Source: an uncultured Erysipelotrichaceae bacterium (GTDB lineage Bacteria; Bacillota_I; Bacilli_A; RF39; UBA660). From it: a stretch of 63,291 bases of DNA. The translations under genes were made by a program, and so were the position numbers. This document shows positions 16,022 through 25,252 of this stretch, one piece after another. Location: NCBI GenBank assembly GCA_902793375.1, contig CADBDE010000016.1, positions 1 through 63,291 of the forward strand, given 5' to 3'. The notes beneath the pieces are model-generated. The model saw only the letters and a list, made by a program, of their open reading frames with translations, did no database searches and was not told the origin of the DNA. The number at the start of each line of letters is the position of its first letter. The stretch's first letter is position 1.

Positions 16022-18407
16022 CTATATCACCTTCTTTCAAAAAATCAAAGGAAGTATTTTTATCTAAATATTTAATATCTTCATTTTTCATAAAACATAT
16101 GTCTTTAAAATGACAATTTTTACATCCAATAGATTCTTTATCTCCATTAAAATATTTAGGTTCTATTTTAAAGTCAGCTTCTAATATATTATCTCTGGCT
16201 TCATTTACTTTATTATCAATAAAATCTACTATTTTTTTCATAGTATTTTCATCCAATACTTTAGATTTTGAATTAAATTCTCCTTTTGCAGTAACACTCA
16301 TACTTTGTATGTATTTACTACTATCATAAGTTGGATCAAATTCTTCAAGAGATTTCCTATCAGTAGTAGAATAACCATGTAATTTATAACTATTATTCTT
16401 TTGTTCTAAATATGTTTTATTTGGATCTCTTACTATTTCATTTAATATGTTTTGAAGATAGAATCCAACAAAATATGGATTTTTAAACAAACCATTTTTA
16501 GATATTAAATAAATATATATAAATAGTTGTAAATCTATACCTTCTTTAGCATAATCAAGTTTAATTTCAGTATTTCCAGTTTTGTAATCAATAATAGAAA
16601 TTAAAGTTTGATTAGGTAATTCTTCATACATTATTTTATCTACATATCCTTTAAAAATAACATTTATGTCTTTAACTGTTTTATCAATGTTTATCTCTTT
16701 TTCATGAAGTTCTTGTTTTAATTTAGTATCATTTCTAAATTCTTTTAAGAAATTACAAACAAATCTTAATTCTTCTTTTAATTTATTAATATAAAATTCT
16801 TCTTTACTAGAAAATGTTCTTTCTTTTAAATAATCATTATATTCTTTATCAAAATCAAAATCTTTTTTATCAATACAAGATAAAACATAGTGAAATAAAT
16901 TTCCTATAAATGCATCAAAAGAATCATCATATTTATTTAACTTTAAAATATTATTTATATAATACCTAAATTGACATTTAAAATAATTATTAATACTTGA
17001 ATAAGATAATAATAAATAATTATTAAAATTTCTTAAAAGATCATTTTTATTAATACTTTTATATTTATTATCATAATCCCTATATCTTATTTTTAATGAA
17101 TTATAGTATTTTCCTAAATTATCATTTTTTTCATCATAATTAATTAAATTATCAAGCATCTTAGCAAATACTATTTCTGAATATAATAACGAGTTTTCTG
17201 TATTTAATTCATCTACTGTTTTTTCAACAAACTCTTTTTCTCCTAAAAGATTAGATGAATAAAATTCCTCTTTCATATAATATTTTTTATATGAAATTGT
17301 TATATTTTTAATATTATTAATATTCTTAGTTGTAGAACTTATTCTTTCTTTATTGAGAGTAAGTGTAGTATCAAGTCCAAGTATTTCTTTTAAATCATCA
17401 CTTATATAATCTTCATCTTTAAATACTTTAGGAATACTTCCTTGATTAAATCCAAGTAAAAATACATAATCATTTTCATCATAGTAAGAATCATATAAAT
17501 CTCCTATTCTTACTTTATTTTTAACATTATTATTATTTATTATAGTTTTTTCAAAATCACTTTTAATACACTTTAAAATATTATTAAATGAATAATCAAG
17601 CCCAACATATTTATTAAATATATTTATAATTCTATTAATTATTAATTGATTAGAATCATTATTTAAAGATTCCATATAATTTACTGTTTCTTCAAATGAT
17701 TTAGAAGTATTTAAATAATCATATATTTTTTTTCCAATAACAGTACTTATAATTGAAGAAGAATTATCTATATCTACAGGTATTTTAAACATATTAAACA
17801 ATCTAATTATTTCATCTTTATAATTAGAATCAACATTTAATAAATATATATTATTAAGGTCTATTTCTTTATTTATTAAAGAAATAATTTCATTTATTAC
17901 AAATACTATTTCTTCTTCTAAAGTATTAAATCTATAAACATCATTTACTCTTGATATATATTTATTGCTAATTATTTCATAATCAAAATTAGATAATAAT
18001 TTCTTATTAAATGAATCAATATAGTCATAACCAAAAATTAAAAATTTTGTATTTTTATAAGACTTAATAAAAAGTTTATTATATGTTAGTAGATTATTAT
18101 CAATCAATTCATTTTTTAGTGATACAAGAAAATCTAATTTTTCATTATTATATTCTTTATCTTCAACATAGTATAAATTATTAATATAATACTTTGCTAT
18201 ATCAACTGAATAACTATATTTTTCCATTAAATATAAAATTGCATTTATATCATAATCAAAACAAATAATTCTTTTTAATTCCTCTAAAGAATAAATTTTA
18301 ACATTAATTAAACTATCTCTTTTATTTATTTCATTAAGTAATTTATTCTTAATATTATCTGGACATACAATTATTGTTTTTTCATTTATTTTATCTAAAA
18401 AATCCAT
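16014..18407 (-). CDS. addB: ATP-dependent nuclease subunit B, reduced
   Basis: AddB partners AddA and provides the second nuclease and Chi recognition. The 797-aa protein retains the C-terminal PD-(D/E)xK nuclease (GYVDKIMYE and SIIDYKTG near residues 600-625). It also keeps the four cysteines expected for the Fe-S cluster (FKCQFRYY near 475 and CKNCHFKDIC near 768). The usual N-terminal Walker A (GxxGxGKT) of AddB is absent, and the protein is about 370 residues shorter than B. subtilis AddB. ATG 18407 follows SD AGGTGA. A RexB-like name would be equally valid. Confidence 0.85.
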   Translation of the reverse strand: MDFLDKINEKTIIVCPDNIKNKLLNEINKRDSLINVKIYSLEELKRIICFDYDINAILYLMEKYSYSVDIAKYYINNLYYVEDKEYNNEKLDFLVSLKNELIDNNLLTYNKLFIKSYKNTKFLIFGYDYIDSFNKKLLSNFDYEIISNKYISRVNDVYRFNTLEEEIVFVINEIISLINKEIDLNNIYLLNVDSNYKDEIIRLFNMFKIPVDIDNSSSIISTVIGKKIYDYLNTSKSFEETVNYMESLNNDSNQLIINRIINIFNKYVGLDYSFNNILKCIKSDFEKTIINNNNVKNKVRIGDLYDSYYDENDYVFLLGFNQGSIPKVFKDEDYISDDLKEILGLDTTLTLNKERISSTTKNINNIKNITISYKKYYMKEEFYSSNLLGEKEFVEKTVDELNTENSLLYSEIVFAKMLDNLINYDEKNDNLGKYYNSLKIRYRDYDNKYKSINKNDLLRNFNNYLLLSYSSINNYFKCQFRYYINNILKLNKYDDSFDAFIGNLFHYVLSCIDKKDFDFDKEYNDYLKERTFSSKEEFYINKLKEELRFVCNFLKEFRNDTKLKQELHEKEINIDKTVKDINVIFKGYVDKIMYEELPNQTLISIIDYKTGNTEIKLDYAKEGIDLQLFIYIYLISKNGLFKNPYFVGFYLQNILNEIVRDPNKTYLEQKNNSYKLHGYSTTDRKSLEEFDPTYDSSKYIQSMSVTAKGEFNSKSKVLDENTMKKIVDFIDNKVNEARDNILEADFKIEPKYFNGDKESIGCKNCHFKDICFMKNEDIKYLDKNTSFDFLKEGDIDD

Positions 18408-18454
18408 AAGTATCACCTAATAATATTTTAACATATAGAAAGAAAAAGAAGAAA

Positions 18455-19639
18455 CTAATTAGTATCTTCTTTTAATATTTTTTTTAAGTTTTCTAATTCT
18501 TTTATATTATTATCATTTTTATAATTATCATTAAATAAATAGTTATAACTAAATAATGAAAAACCACTATATTTATTGTTTTTCCTTGAAATAATTATTT
18601 GTCTTGAAATAATATCACTATTATTAATCCATTCTTCACTTCCAGATAAAGCATATTTATCACTATTTCCTGATTTATAAAAAGCAAGTGCAGGAATTAG
18701 ATCAATTGTATTAATTTTAATTAAATTATTCCAATCATTTAATGTTTTTTCAAACGGTCTTGTTTGATTGTTAAATCCAAAGTATATTTGAGGCATAATA
18801 TAATCAATATAACCATCATGAGATAATATTTCATTAACATCAAGATAACTATTATTTAAACAATTATCAATATTTCCTTCAGGAGATATTCCAAATAATA
18901 CATCTTTATTTTCTTTTTTAATAGAAGAATATACTTTTTTTATTAAGGATTTAACATTATCTAATCTATATTCATTAATACTTTTTTTACCACCATTTTT
19001 TAAATATATATTATAGTTATATAAATCTATTTCTTTATCTGGATAAAAATAATCATCAAAATGTATACCATCTACATCATACTTTTTAACAATTTCAACA
19101 ATTCCATTAACAATTAAATCTTGAACTTCAGGGTTTGATGGATTTAAATAAATTCCTTTTTCTGTTACTTTCGAATCAGGAAATTTATAATAAATACTAT
19201 CACTTGATAATTTACTTATATCTTTTAAATTACTAATTCTATAAGGATTAATCCAAGCATCTACTAAAATATCTCTTTTATGAGCTTCTTTAATAAAGAA
19301 ATCTAATACATCATAACTTGGATATTCTCCCTTGTCATTTAATATACTTTTACTTATTGGATAATAATCTGATTTATATATTGAATCAGAAAAAGGTCTT
19401 ACATGAAGAATTATCTTATTAAAATCTAAAGATTTAATATTATCTAGTACTTCTATAATATTTCTTTTTTGTTCTTCATCACTTTTTCCATTTAAATAAT
19501 TATCCAGTTCAATATAAGAAAAAAATACAGCTCTTACTTCTTTATTGCTATCATTAATTAATAATTCTTCACTATTTGTACAAGCAAAAAAAGTAGATAT
19601 AGCAAATAACCCAAGTAAAGTATATATCCAATATTTCAT
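18455..19639 (-). CDS. Glycosyl-hydrolase-like lipoprotein (YngK/GHL10 family)
   Basis: The 394-aa protein has a lipoprotein signal (hydrophobic helix then FFAC, Cys20) and should be anchored outside the membrane. The rest is a TIM-barrel of the GHL10/DUF187 type: AVFFSYIELDNYL at the start, IILHVRPFSDSIY, LVDAWINPYRI, VDGIHFDDYFYP with the acidic pair, and YIMPQIYFG. YngK-type proteins act on cell-wall or glycan substrates, but the exact substrate is unknown. It lies 47 bp downstream of queA's terminator region on the same strand. Confidence 0.85.
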   Translation of the reverse strand: MKYWIYTLLGLFAISTFFACTNSEELLINDSNKEVRAVFFSYIELDNYLNGKSDEEQKRNIIEVLDNIKSLDFNKIILHVRPFSDSIYKSDYYPISKSILNDKGEYPSYDVLDFFIKEAHKRDILVDAWINPYRISNLKDISKLSSDSIYYKFPDSKVTEKGIYLNPSNPEVQDLIVNGIVEIVKKYDVDGIHFDDYFYPDKEIDLYNYNIYLKNGGKKSINEYRLDNVKSLIKKVYSSIKKENKDVLFGISPEGNIDNCLNNSYLDVNEILSHDGYIDYIMPQIYFGFNNQTRPFEKTLNDWNNLIKINTIDLIPALAFYKSGNSDKYALSGSEEWINNSDIISRQIIISRKNNKYSGFSLFSYNYLFNDNYKNDNNIKELENLKKILKEDTN

Positions 19640-19670
19640 ATAATCACCATTATAACTTTATGCTTGTACA

Positions 19671-19696
19671 AAAAAAATATGATTAATATCATATTT
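19671..19696 (-). terminator. Terminator of queA
   Basis: ATATGAT / ATCATAT hairpin overlapping the queA stop, followed on the minus strand by eight T's. Confidence 0.7.
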
Positions 19697-20727
19697 TACA
19701 TATTAATAATAAACATAGAATCTCCAAAAGAGAAAAATCTATAATCATTTTCTATTGCATTTTTATATGCATTTAGTATATTTTCTCTTCCTGCTAATGC
19801 ACTAACAAGCATTACAAGAGTTGATTTTGGTAGATGAAAGTTAGTTATTAGATTATCTACTACTTTAAACTTGTATCCTGGATAAATAAATATATCTGTC
19901 CATCCAGAATCTTCTTTTAATTCATTATATTTTGTAGCAACTGTTTCAAGTACTCTTACAGATGTTGTTCCAACAACTACTACTCTATTTCCATTTTTCT
20001 TTGTTTTATTAATTACATCACATGTATTTTTACTTATTTCATAATATTCACTATGCATATGATGTTCTAAAATATTTTCAGTATTAACTGGTCTAAATGT
20101 TCCAAGTCCTACATGAAGAGTTACGTAAACAATATTTATTCCTTTATTTTCTATTTGTTTCATTAATTCTTTTGTAAAATGAAGTCCTGCAGTTGGTGCT
20201 GCTGCACTTCCCTCGTTTTTAGCATAAACAGTTTGATATCTATTTTGATCTTCTAACTTTTCATGTATATATGGTGGAAGTGGCATCGTTCCTAACTTAT
20301 CAAGTATCTCATATAATACTCCGTCATAAATTAATTCAACTTTTCTAATTCCTTCTTCTCCAAGCTCAATACATTTAGCCTTTAATAATCCATCTCCAAA
20401 AGATATTACTGAATCTATTTTTACTCTTTTAGCAGGCTTCGCTAAACATTCCCAAACATTACCTTCTATATTCTTTAATAAGAGTAATTCTATTACTGCT
20501 TTTGTATCAGTTTTTTCTCCAATTAATCTAGCTGGAATTACTTTAGTATCATTAAGTACTAAAGTATCTCCTTTATTAAGATAATCAATAATATCTTTAA
20601 AATGTTTGTGTTCTATTTCACCAGTGTTTTTATTAAGTACTAACATTTTAGATGCAGATCTATCTTTTAAAGGTGTTTGAGCAATAGATTCTTCTGGTAA
20701 ATCATAATCAAAATCATCTAATTTCAT
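19696..20727 (-). CDS. queA: tRNA preQ1 ribosyltransferase-isomerase QueA
   Basis: QueA transfers the ribose of S-adenosylmethionine onto preQ1-modified tRNA, giving epoxyqueuosine. The 343-aa protein starts [20 protein letters not shown] and contains [29 protein letters not shown] and [15 protein letters not shown], all QueA hallmarks. Its product is the substrate of QueH, encoded at 45681-46295, so the last steps of queuosine synthesis are both in this window. The SD is AAGGGGG. Confidence 0.96.
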   Translation of the reverse strand: MKLDDFDYDLPEESIAQTPLKDRSASKMLVLNKNTGEIEHKHFKDIIDYLNKGDTLVLNDTKVIPARLIGEKTDTKAVIELLLLKNIEGNVWECLAKPAKRVKIDSVISFGDGLLKAKCIELGEEGIRKVELIYDGVLYEILDKLGTMPLPPYIHEKLEDQNRYQTVYAKNEGSAAAPTAGLHFTKELMKQIENKGINIVYVTLHVGLGTFRPVNTENILEHHMHSEYYEISKNTCDVINKTKKNGNRVVVVGTTSVRVLETVATKYNELKEDSGWTDIFIYPGYKFKVVDNLITNFHLPKSTLVMLVSALAGRENILNAYKNAIENDYRFFSFGDSMFIINM

Positions 20728-20774
20728 TATTATCCCCCTTTTCTTTATTGGGCTTTTATTATTCTATCACATTT

Positions 20775-21095
20775 TTACTCAATTGTTTTCTTTAATTTTT
20801 CCATTTTTTCAAATTGTTCATCTAAAGTATTAGATCTTTTAAGAATCTTATCTACTTTTTTAGCATAAACATCAATATATTTTCCATAATCATCTTCATT
20901 AACATCTTTTAAATAAATAAGTATCAATGCTAATCCTTGAGTAGATACCTTTCTAATTTGATCTTGATGAACTCTAAAAACATATCCTAATATTTTAGCA
21001 TATTCATTTGAATCTTGATTTAAATATTTACAATAATTATCTACACTTGCTGCTACTTCAGTTAAATAAGCAGTCATTTGATGTATATCTCTCAT
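20775..21095 (-). CDS. Hypothetical small helical protein
   Basis: The 106-aa product (start MRDIHQMTAYLTEVAAS) is predicted from composition to be all-helical, with heptad-like Leu/Ile spacing and no membrane segment or signal. I chose ATG 21095, eight bases after SD GAGGAG at the ruvB stop; the GTG overlapping that stop is less likely. It lies between ruvB and queA in the same direction. The family is not recognised. Confidence 0.7.
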   Translation of the reverse strand: MRDIHQMTAYLTEVAASVDNYCKYLNQDSNEYAKILGYVFRVHQDQIRKVSTQGLALILIYLKDVNEDDYGKYIDVYAKKVDKILKRSNTLDEQFEKMEKLKKTIE

Positions 21096-21100
21096 TTTTA

Positions 21101-22123
21101 TCACTCCTCGTCAAATATTGAATTTTGATAGTTTAAATTTAAATGTTTATATCCAAGATCTGTAACCATTCTTCCTCTTGGAGTTCTTTTTAAAAAACCA
21201 TTTTGAAGCAAGTAAGGTTCATAAACATCTTCTATAGTTGTTACTTCTTCTCCAATTACACTTGCTATTGCTTCAACTCCAACAGGTCCTCCATTAAACT
21301 TTTCAATTATAGCTTTTAGTAATTGATAGTCAGTATCATCTAATCCTTTACTATCTACTTTTAATCTATCAAGTGCTTTCTTTGTTACTTCTAAATCAAT
21401 AACAGCCTTTCCATCTACTATTGCAAAATCTCTTACACGTTTAAACATTCTATTTGCAATTCTAGGTGTTCCTCTGCTACGTGATGCAAGTTCTCTTGCA
21501 GCTTCATCTTCAATTGGTGCTTCTAAAACCCTAGAAGTTCTTTTAATTATATCCATTAATTCTTCAGTAGTATAGTACTGCATCTTTGCAGTTATTCCAA
21601 ATCTATCACGTAAAGGTGCTGTTAAATCTCCTGCTCTTGTTGTAGCTCCAACTAATGTAAATGGTGGAAGATTAATTCTAATATTTCTTGAATTTCCATC
21701 ATTTCCAACAATTATATCTAAAACATAATCTTCCATAGCAGAATATAATACTTCTTCTACAAATGATGGAATTCTATGTATTTCATCAATAAATAATACA
21801 TCTCCTGGCTCAAGCGAAGATAGAATTGCAGCTAAGTCACCAGTTTTTTCAATTGCAGGTCCTGAGGCAGTTCTAATGTTACTACCAAGTTCATTTGCTA
21901 TTATAAATGCAAGTGTTGTTTTTCCAAGTCCAGGTGGACCATATAATAAAACATGATCTAGGCTTTCCTTTCTAAGTTTAGCAGACTCTATAAAAACTCT
22001 TATATTTTCTTTTACATCTTTTTGTCCAATATAATCTTCAAGTCTTTCAGGTCTTATATTATCAAAAGTCTCATCTTCCTGCTTTTCTTCTTCATCAAAT
22101 ATTTCGTTTTTCTTCTTTGCCAT
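21101..22123 (-). CDS. ruvB: Holliday junction branch-migration ATPase RuvB
   Basis: RuvB drives branch migration of Holliday junctions with RuvA. The 340-aa protein shows [11 protein letters not shown], Walker A GPPGLGKT (about 67), Walker B LFIDEIHR (about 116), sensor 1 LVGATTRAG and the arginine-finger region LRDRFGI, then the winged helix ([16 protein letters not shown]). Length is normal. Its last codons supply the SD of the next gene. A two-TM gene separates it from ruvA. Confidence 0.97.
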   Translation of the reverse strand: MAKKKNEIFDEEEKQEDETFDNIRPERLEDYIGQKDVKENIRVFIESAKLRKESLDHVLLYGPPGLGKTTLAFIIANELGSNIRTASGPAIEKTGDLAAILSSLEPGDVLFIDEIHRIPSFVEEVLYSAMEDYVLDIIVGNDGNSRNIRINLPPFTLVGATTRAGDLTAPLRDRFGITAKMQYYTTEELMDIIKRTSRVLEAPIEDEAARELASRSRGTPRIANRMFKRVRDFAIVDGKAVIDLEVTKKALDRLKVDSKGLDDTDYQLLKAIIEKFNGGPVGVEAIASVIGEEVTTIEDVYEPYLLQNGFLKRTPRGRMVTDLGYKHLNLNYQNSIFDEE

Positions 22124-22172
22124 ATTACCACTCCTAATATATATTATAATACATAAGTTCTAATTTCCAAAA

Positions 22173-22201
22173 TAAAAACTCATTCATTTTTGAATAAGTT
22201 C
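22173..22201 (-). terminator. Terminator after the 89-aa membrane gene
   Basis: AACTTATTC / GAATGAGTT hairpin with a following T-run on the minus strand, between the 22210 gene and ruvB. Confidence 0.6.
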
Positions 22202-22209
22202 TTTAGTTA

Positions 22210-22479
22210 TTATTTCTTTTTATAAGTTAATGCAAATTGTCTAAGTCCACCAAAATATTGACCTTCAAAGAATCCAGCTAATACACCAGTAATAACTACA
22301 AACCAACGAAAATTAATAACTACTTCATCACTAACATCTATACAGTGATATAGTATTTCATCAGCTATAATAGCAGCAAAAAAAATTACTAAACAAATTA
22401 TATAATAAATAAATAATTTTTTACCTAGTTCAGTTGCTTTAAATGCACTTTTTGTTTCTTTATCAAATTTTCTATTCAT
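22210..22479 (-). CDS. Two-TM hypothetical membrane protein
   Basis: The 89-aa protein has a charged N-terminus (MNRKFDKETKSAF) and hydrophobic helices at about 24-44 and 61-76. A short Gly/Phe segment (GFFEGQYFGGLRQFAL) and a Lys tail complete it. The SD is AGGAGGTG. It sits between ruvA and ruvB in the same orientation and a terminator follows. I do not recognise the family. Confidence 0.7.
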   Translation of the reverse strand: MNRKFDKETKSAFKATELGKKLFIYYIICLVIFFAAIIADEILYHCIDVSDEVVINFRWFVVITGVLAGFFEGQYFGGLRQFALTYKKK

Positions 22480-22504
22480 AATACTAATACACCTCCTATT
22501 TTCT

Positions 22505-23065
22505 TTATTTTAATAATAATTTTAAAGCTTCCTTTACTTGATCTTCAATAGATAAAGAATTATCTATTTGAGGAAGTAAATGCTTAAATTCTTTAGACTT
22601 ATAACCAAGTCCTTCAAGTACTTCTATTAATTCATCGTAATTATCTGTATCTGGTAAATCAAGTGTTGCAATAGATCCCATTTTCCCTTTTAAATCAAGA
22701 ATCATTTGTTTTGCAACTTTTTCACCAATCTTAGGAAATTTCTTTAAATAAAGAATATTTTCCCTTTCAATTGCATCCACTATTCCTGAAATACTTCCTG
22801 TTGCAAGCATAGGAAGAGTCATTTTAGGCCCCATTCCTTTAACAGATATAAGTTTTAAAAATAAATCTTTTTCTTCACTTGTTTTAAATCCAAAAAGTAA
22901 ATGTTCATCTTCTTTTATTTGTTGATATAAATATACTTTTTGTACTTCATCATCTTTAAAAGCATAAGGATTTGGCGTATAAATTGTATACCCAATTCCA
23001 TTATTTTCTAAAACGATATAGCTTCCAGTTTTCTCTACTACTTTTCCTATTATATAATTGTACAT
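22505..23065 (-). CDS. ruvA: Holliday junction DNA-binding protein RuvA
   Basis: RuvA binds the four-way junction and recruits RuvB. The 186-aa protein has an N-terminal OB fold (MYNYIIGKVVEK). Two helix-hairpin-helix motifs follow (ISVKGMGPKMTL near 75 and FPKIGEKVAKQM near 110), and then the C-terminal RuvB-binding helices (ALKLLLK end). ATG 23065 follows SD AGGTGA. Slightly shorter than B. subtilis RuvA (201 aa). Confidence 0.94.
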   Translation of the reverse strand: MYNYIIGKVVEKTGSYIVLENNGIGYTIYTPNPYAFKDDEVQKVYLYQQIKEDEHLLFGFKTSEEKDLFLKLISVKGMGPKMTLPMLATGSISGIVDAIERENILYLKKFPKIGEKVAKQMILDLKGKMGSIATLDLPDTDNYDELIEVLEGLGYKSKEFKHLLPQIDNSLSIEDQVKEALKLLLK

Positions 23066-23092
23066 AAACATCACCTAATAGTATTATACAAG

Positions 23093-23120
23093 AAAAAAAG
23101 AGTATATGCACTCTTTTTTT
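23093..23120 (-). terminator. Terminator between the M13 peptidase and ruvA
   Basis: AAAAAGAGT / ACTCTTTTT stem with A- and T-runs on either side, so it could also act on the plus strand. Confidence 0.75.
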
Positions 23121-23128
23121 ACTTAACT

Positions 23129-25156
23129 TTACCAAAGTCCAACTCTATTATCTTTTGGAACAAACATTTTATCTTCTTCTTTTATATTATATATTTCATA
23201 AAACTTATCCATTGAAGATAAAACAGCATTAACTCTTATTTTATTTGGAGAATGATTATCTGATAACATTTGTAATTCAATTTCTTTTTTTGTTATTTTT
23301 TCATTCCATAATTTAGTATATGATTCAAAGAATTGTTTATAATCATCATTTGTTGCATTTTCAGTTTCCATAATACTTAATATAGTTTTAACTGCAGCTA
23401 AGTCAGCTATATTTTCTCCAACAGTTATTTCACCATTTACTTTTAAGCCAAATATTTCATAATTAGAATAGTAATCTATTATTTTTTTCGTTAAATCTTC
23501 AAAATTCTTTTTGTCTTTTTCACTCCACCAGTTTCTAATATTACCATTTTCATCATACTTAGATCCATTATTATCAAAAGCATGACTTATTTCATGAGCA
23601 ATAATAGTTCCAACATAACCATATATTTCATATTTACCATTTATATCTCTATAAAATTCTCTAAAAGCAGATGGAAAATTAATTGAATTATCTAATGGAT
23701 TATAATAAGCATTAGCAATAAACTGATCTAATTCTAATTCATATTTTTTATTAATATTTTTAGCAAGATTACTTGAACTATCTTTATTTAATAATATTAA
23801 ATTAGATAAAATAGTTCCACCACTTTCTTTATCTAAAAGCTTTGCTGTTTGTGCTTCTTCTTCTTTTTGAACATAACCAACGTTTGCTTTCATATTATTT
23901 AGTTTTTTAATTGCTTCTACTTTTGTGCTATCTTCTAGCCAACTAGATGAATTAATTACTTCTACATAATGTGTTTTTATTTTGTTAATTAATTCGATAA
24001 TTTCTTGTTTTTCAATTTCAGTAAAATATGTTTCATCATATTTAACATTTAAATATGCTCCCATCATTTTAGGTTTTAAACGCATAAATTCATAAAATGT
24101 AAGTATTGTTTGTCCATCTACACCTTTTTCTCCACTAACTTTTTGGTAACAATTAGATAATACTTTAGCATAATCTAAAGTTGTGTATAACGATGCTACA
24201 TTTTCAAGAATTCTCACTTTTAATATTTCTTTCATTAATGGTAAGTGATCAATTATATAATAATTATCTAATTCTCTAATATGTCCTTCATCTAACAAAG
24301 CAAAACTAGTAAAATTATCTATTCTATATTTTTTTAAAAATTTATCAATTGGTAAGTTCTTAATAATAGATTTTAACTCATTGTAACTATAATTCTTATA
24401 ATACTTTGTTATATCTAATCTTAGCTCATCTAATCCAACTGATTTTTTTTGGATTATCTTTGCAAATTCTGTTATTTCATTGGATGTATTTTTTGCTTTT
24501 TCTTCATTATAACCATATAGTTTTAAAAATTCTATTCTAGCTTCTTCAAAAGCATCTTTATAGATCTTATATTTTTCATTTACAAAGAAATCTAATCCAC
24601 TTGGTGCTTGATCATTTAAAGTAAAAACACTTAATTCTTCTAATACCATTGGTGAAATTAGAATTACATTTTTAGATACATCATATATATTTGGTCCTAA
24701 TTCCCAATTAATAAAGGAATTAATTCCTAAATCATAATTTACTTTTAACATTATATCTGAAAATTGGTCTAATGTATTTGCATTATCAATTTCATCAAAA
24801 TATTCTTTCAATTCTTTTAAATTATTTCCATTTCTTGTTTCATAATCTTCAAAAGTTTCAAAAAAGGCAAAATAATTTTCATTTGTATAGTTTTCATCAT
24901 TTTCTATTTGTGTTCCAACTTCACTTAGATTTAGTAATGTTGCTTTTTGAGCATTTACAAATATATCTTTACTATTACCTTTATTGATACTATCATAGAA
25001 ATCATCTTTTAAACTAATAGTTTCTTCTTTATCACTTTCATTATTTATATTTAATACTAAAAATACACCGATAACAATTAAAACTATTCCAAATAGTATT
25101 AATAAATATTTTGTTATTTTATTCTTATTATTAACATCTTTAAAATCTTCATCCAT
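23129..25156 (-). CDS. M13 family (neprilysin/PepO-like) zinc metallopeptidase
   Basis: The 675-aa protein is a type II membrane protein: a short charged N-terminus, one hydrophobic helix (about residues 17-37), then a large extracellular domain. The zinc site is HEISHAFD (near 508), with the third ligand in GENIADLAA (near 570), and the C-terminus DNRVGLW matches the family ending. PepO-like enzymes cleave peptides outside the cell. ATG 25156 has SD AAAGGAG; an earlier in-frame start at 25183 lacks one. Terminators flank it, so it is monocistronic. Confidence 0.93.
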   Translation of the reverse strand: MDEDFKDVNNKNKITKYLLILFGIVLIVIGVFLVLNINNESDKEETISLKDDFYDSINKGNSKDIFVNAQKATLLNLSEVGTQIENDENYTNENYFAFFETFEDYETRNGNNLKELKEYFDEIDNANTLDQFSDIMLKVNYDLGINSFINWELGPNIYDVSKNVILISPMVLEELSVFTLNDQAPSGLDFFVNEKYKIYKDAFEEARIEFLKLYGYNEEKAKNTSNEITEFAKIIQKKSVGLDELRLDITKYYKNYSYNELKSIIKNLPIDKFLKKYRIDNFTSFALLDEGHIRELDNYYIIDHLPLMKEILKVRILENVASLYTTLDYAKVLSNCYQKVSGEKGVDGQTILTFYEFMRLKPKMMGAYLNVKYDETYFTEIEKQEIIELINKIKTHYVEVINSSSWLEDSTKVEAIKKLNNMKANVGYVQKEEEAQTAKLLDKESGGTILSNLILLNKDSSSNLAKNINKKYELELDQFIANAYYNPLDNSINFPSAFREFYRDINGKYEIYGYVGTIIAHEISHAFDNNGSKYDENGNIRNWWSEKDKKNFEDLTKKIIDYYSNYEIFGLKVNGEITVGENIADLAAVKTILSIMETENATNDDYKQFFESYTKLWNEKITKKEIELQMLSDNHSPNKIRVNAVLSSMDKFYEIYNIKEEDKMFVPKDNRVGLW

Positions 25157-25227
25157 TTTAATTACTCCTTTTATTATTAACATTATAATATCATAATAAA
25201 CAATTAAAAAATGATATTATTAAAAAA

Positions 25228-25252
25228 AAATGACATATATTGTCAATTTTTA
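25228..25252 (-). terminator. Terminator of smc
   Basis: TTGACA / TGTCA hairpin followed by nine T's on the minus strand. Confidence 0.65.
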
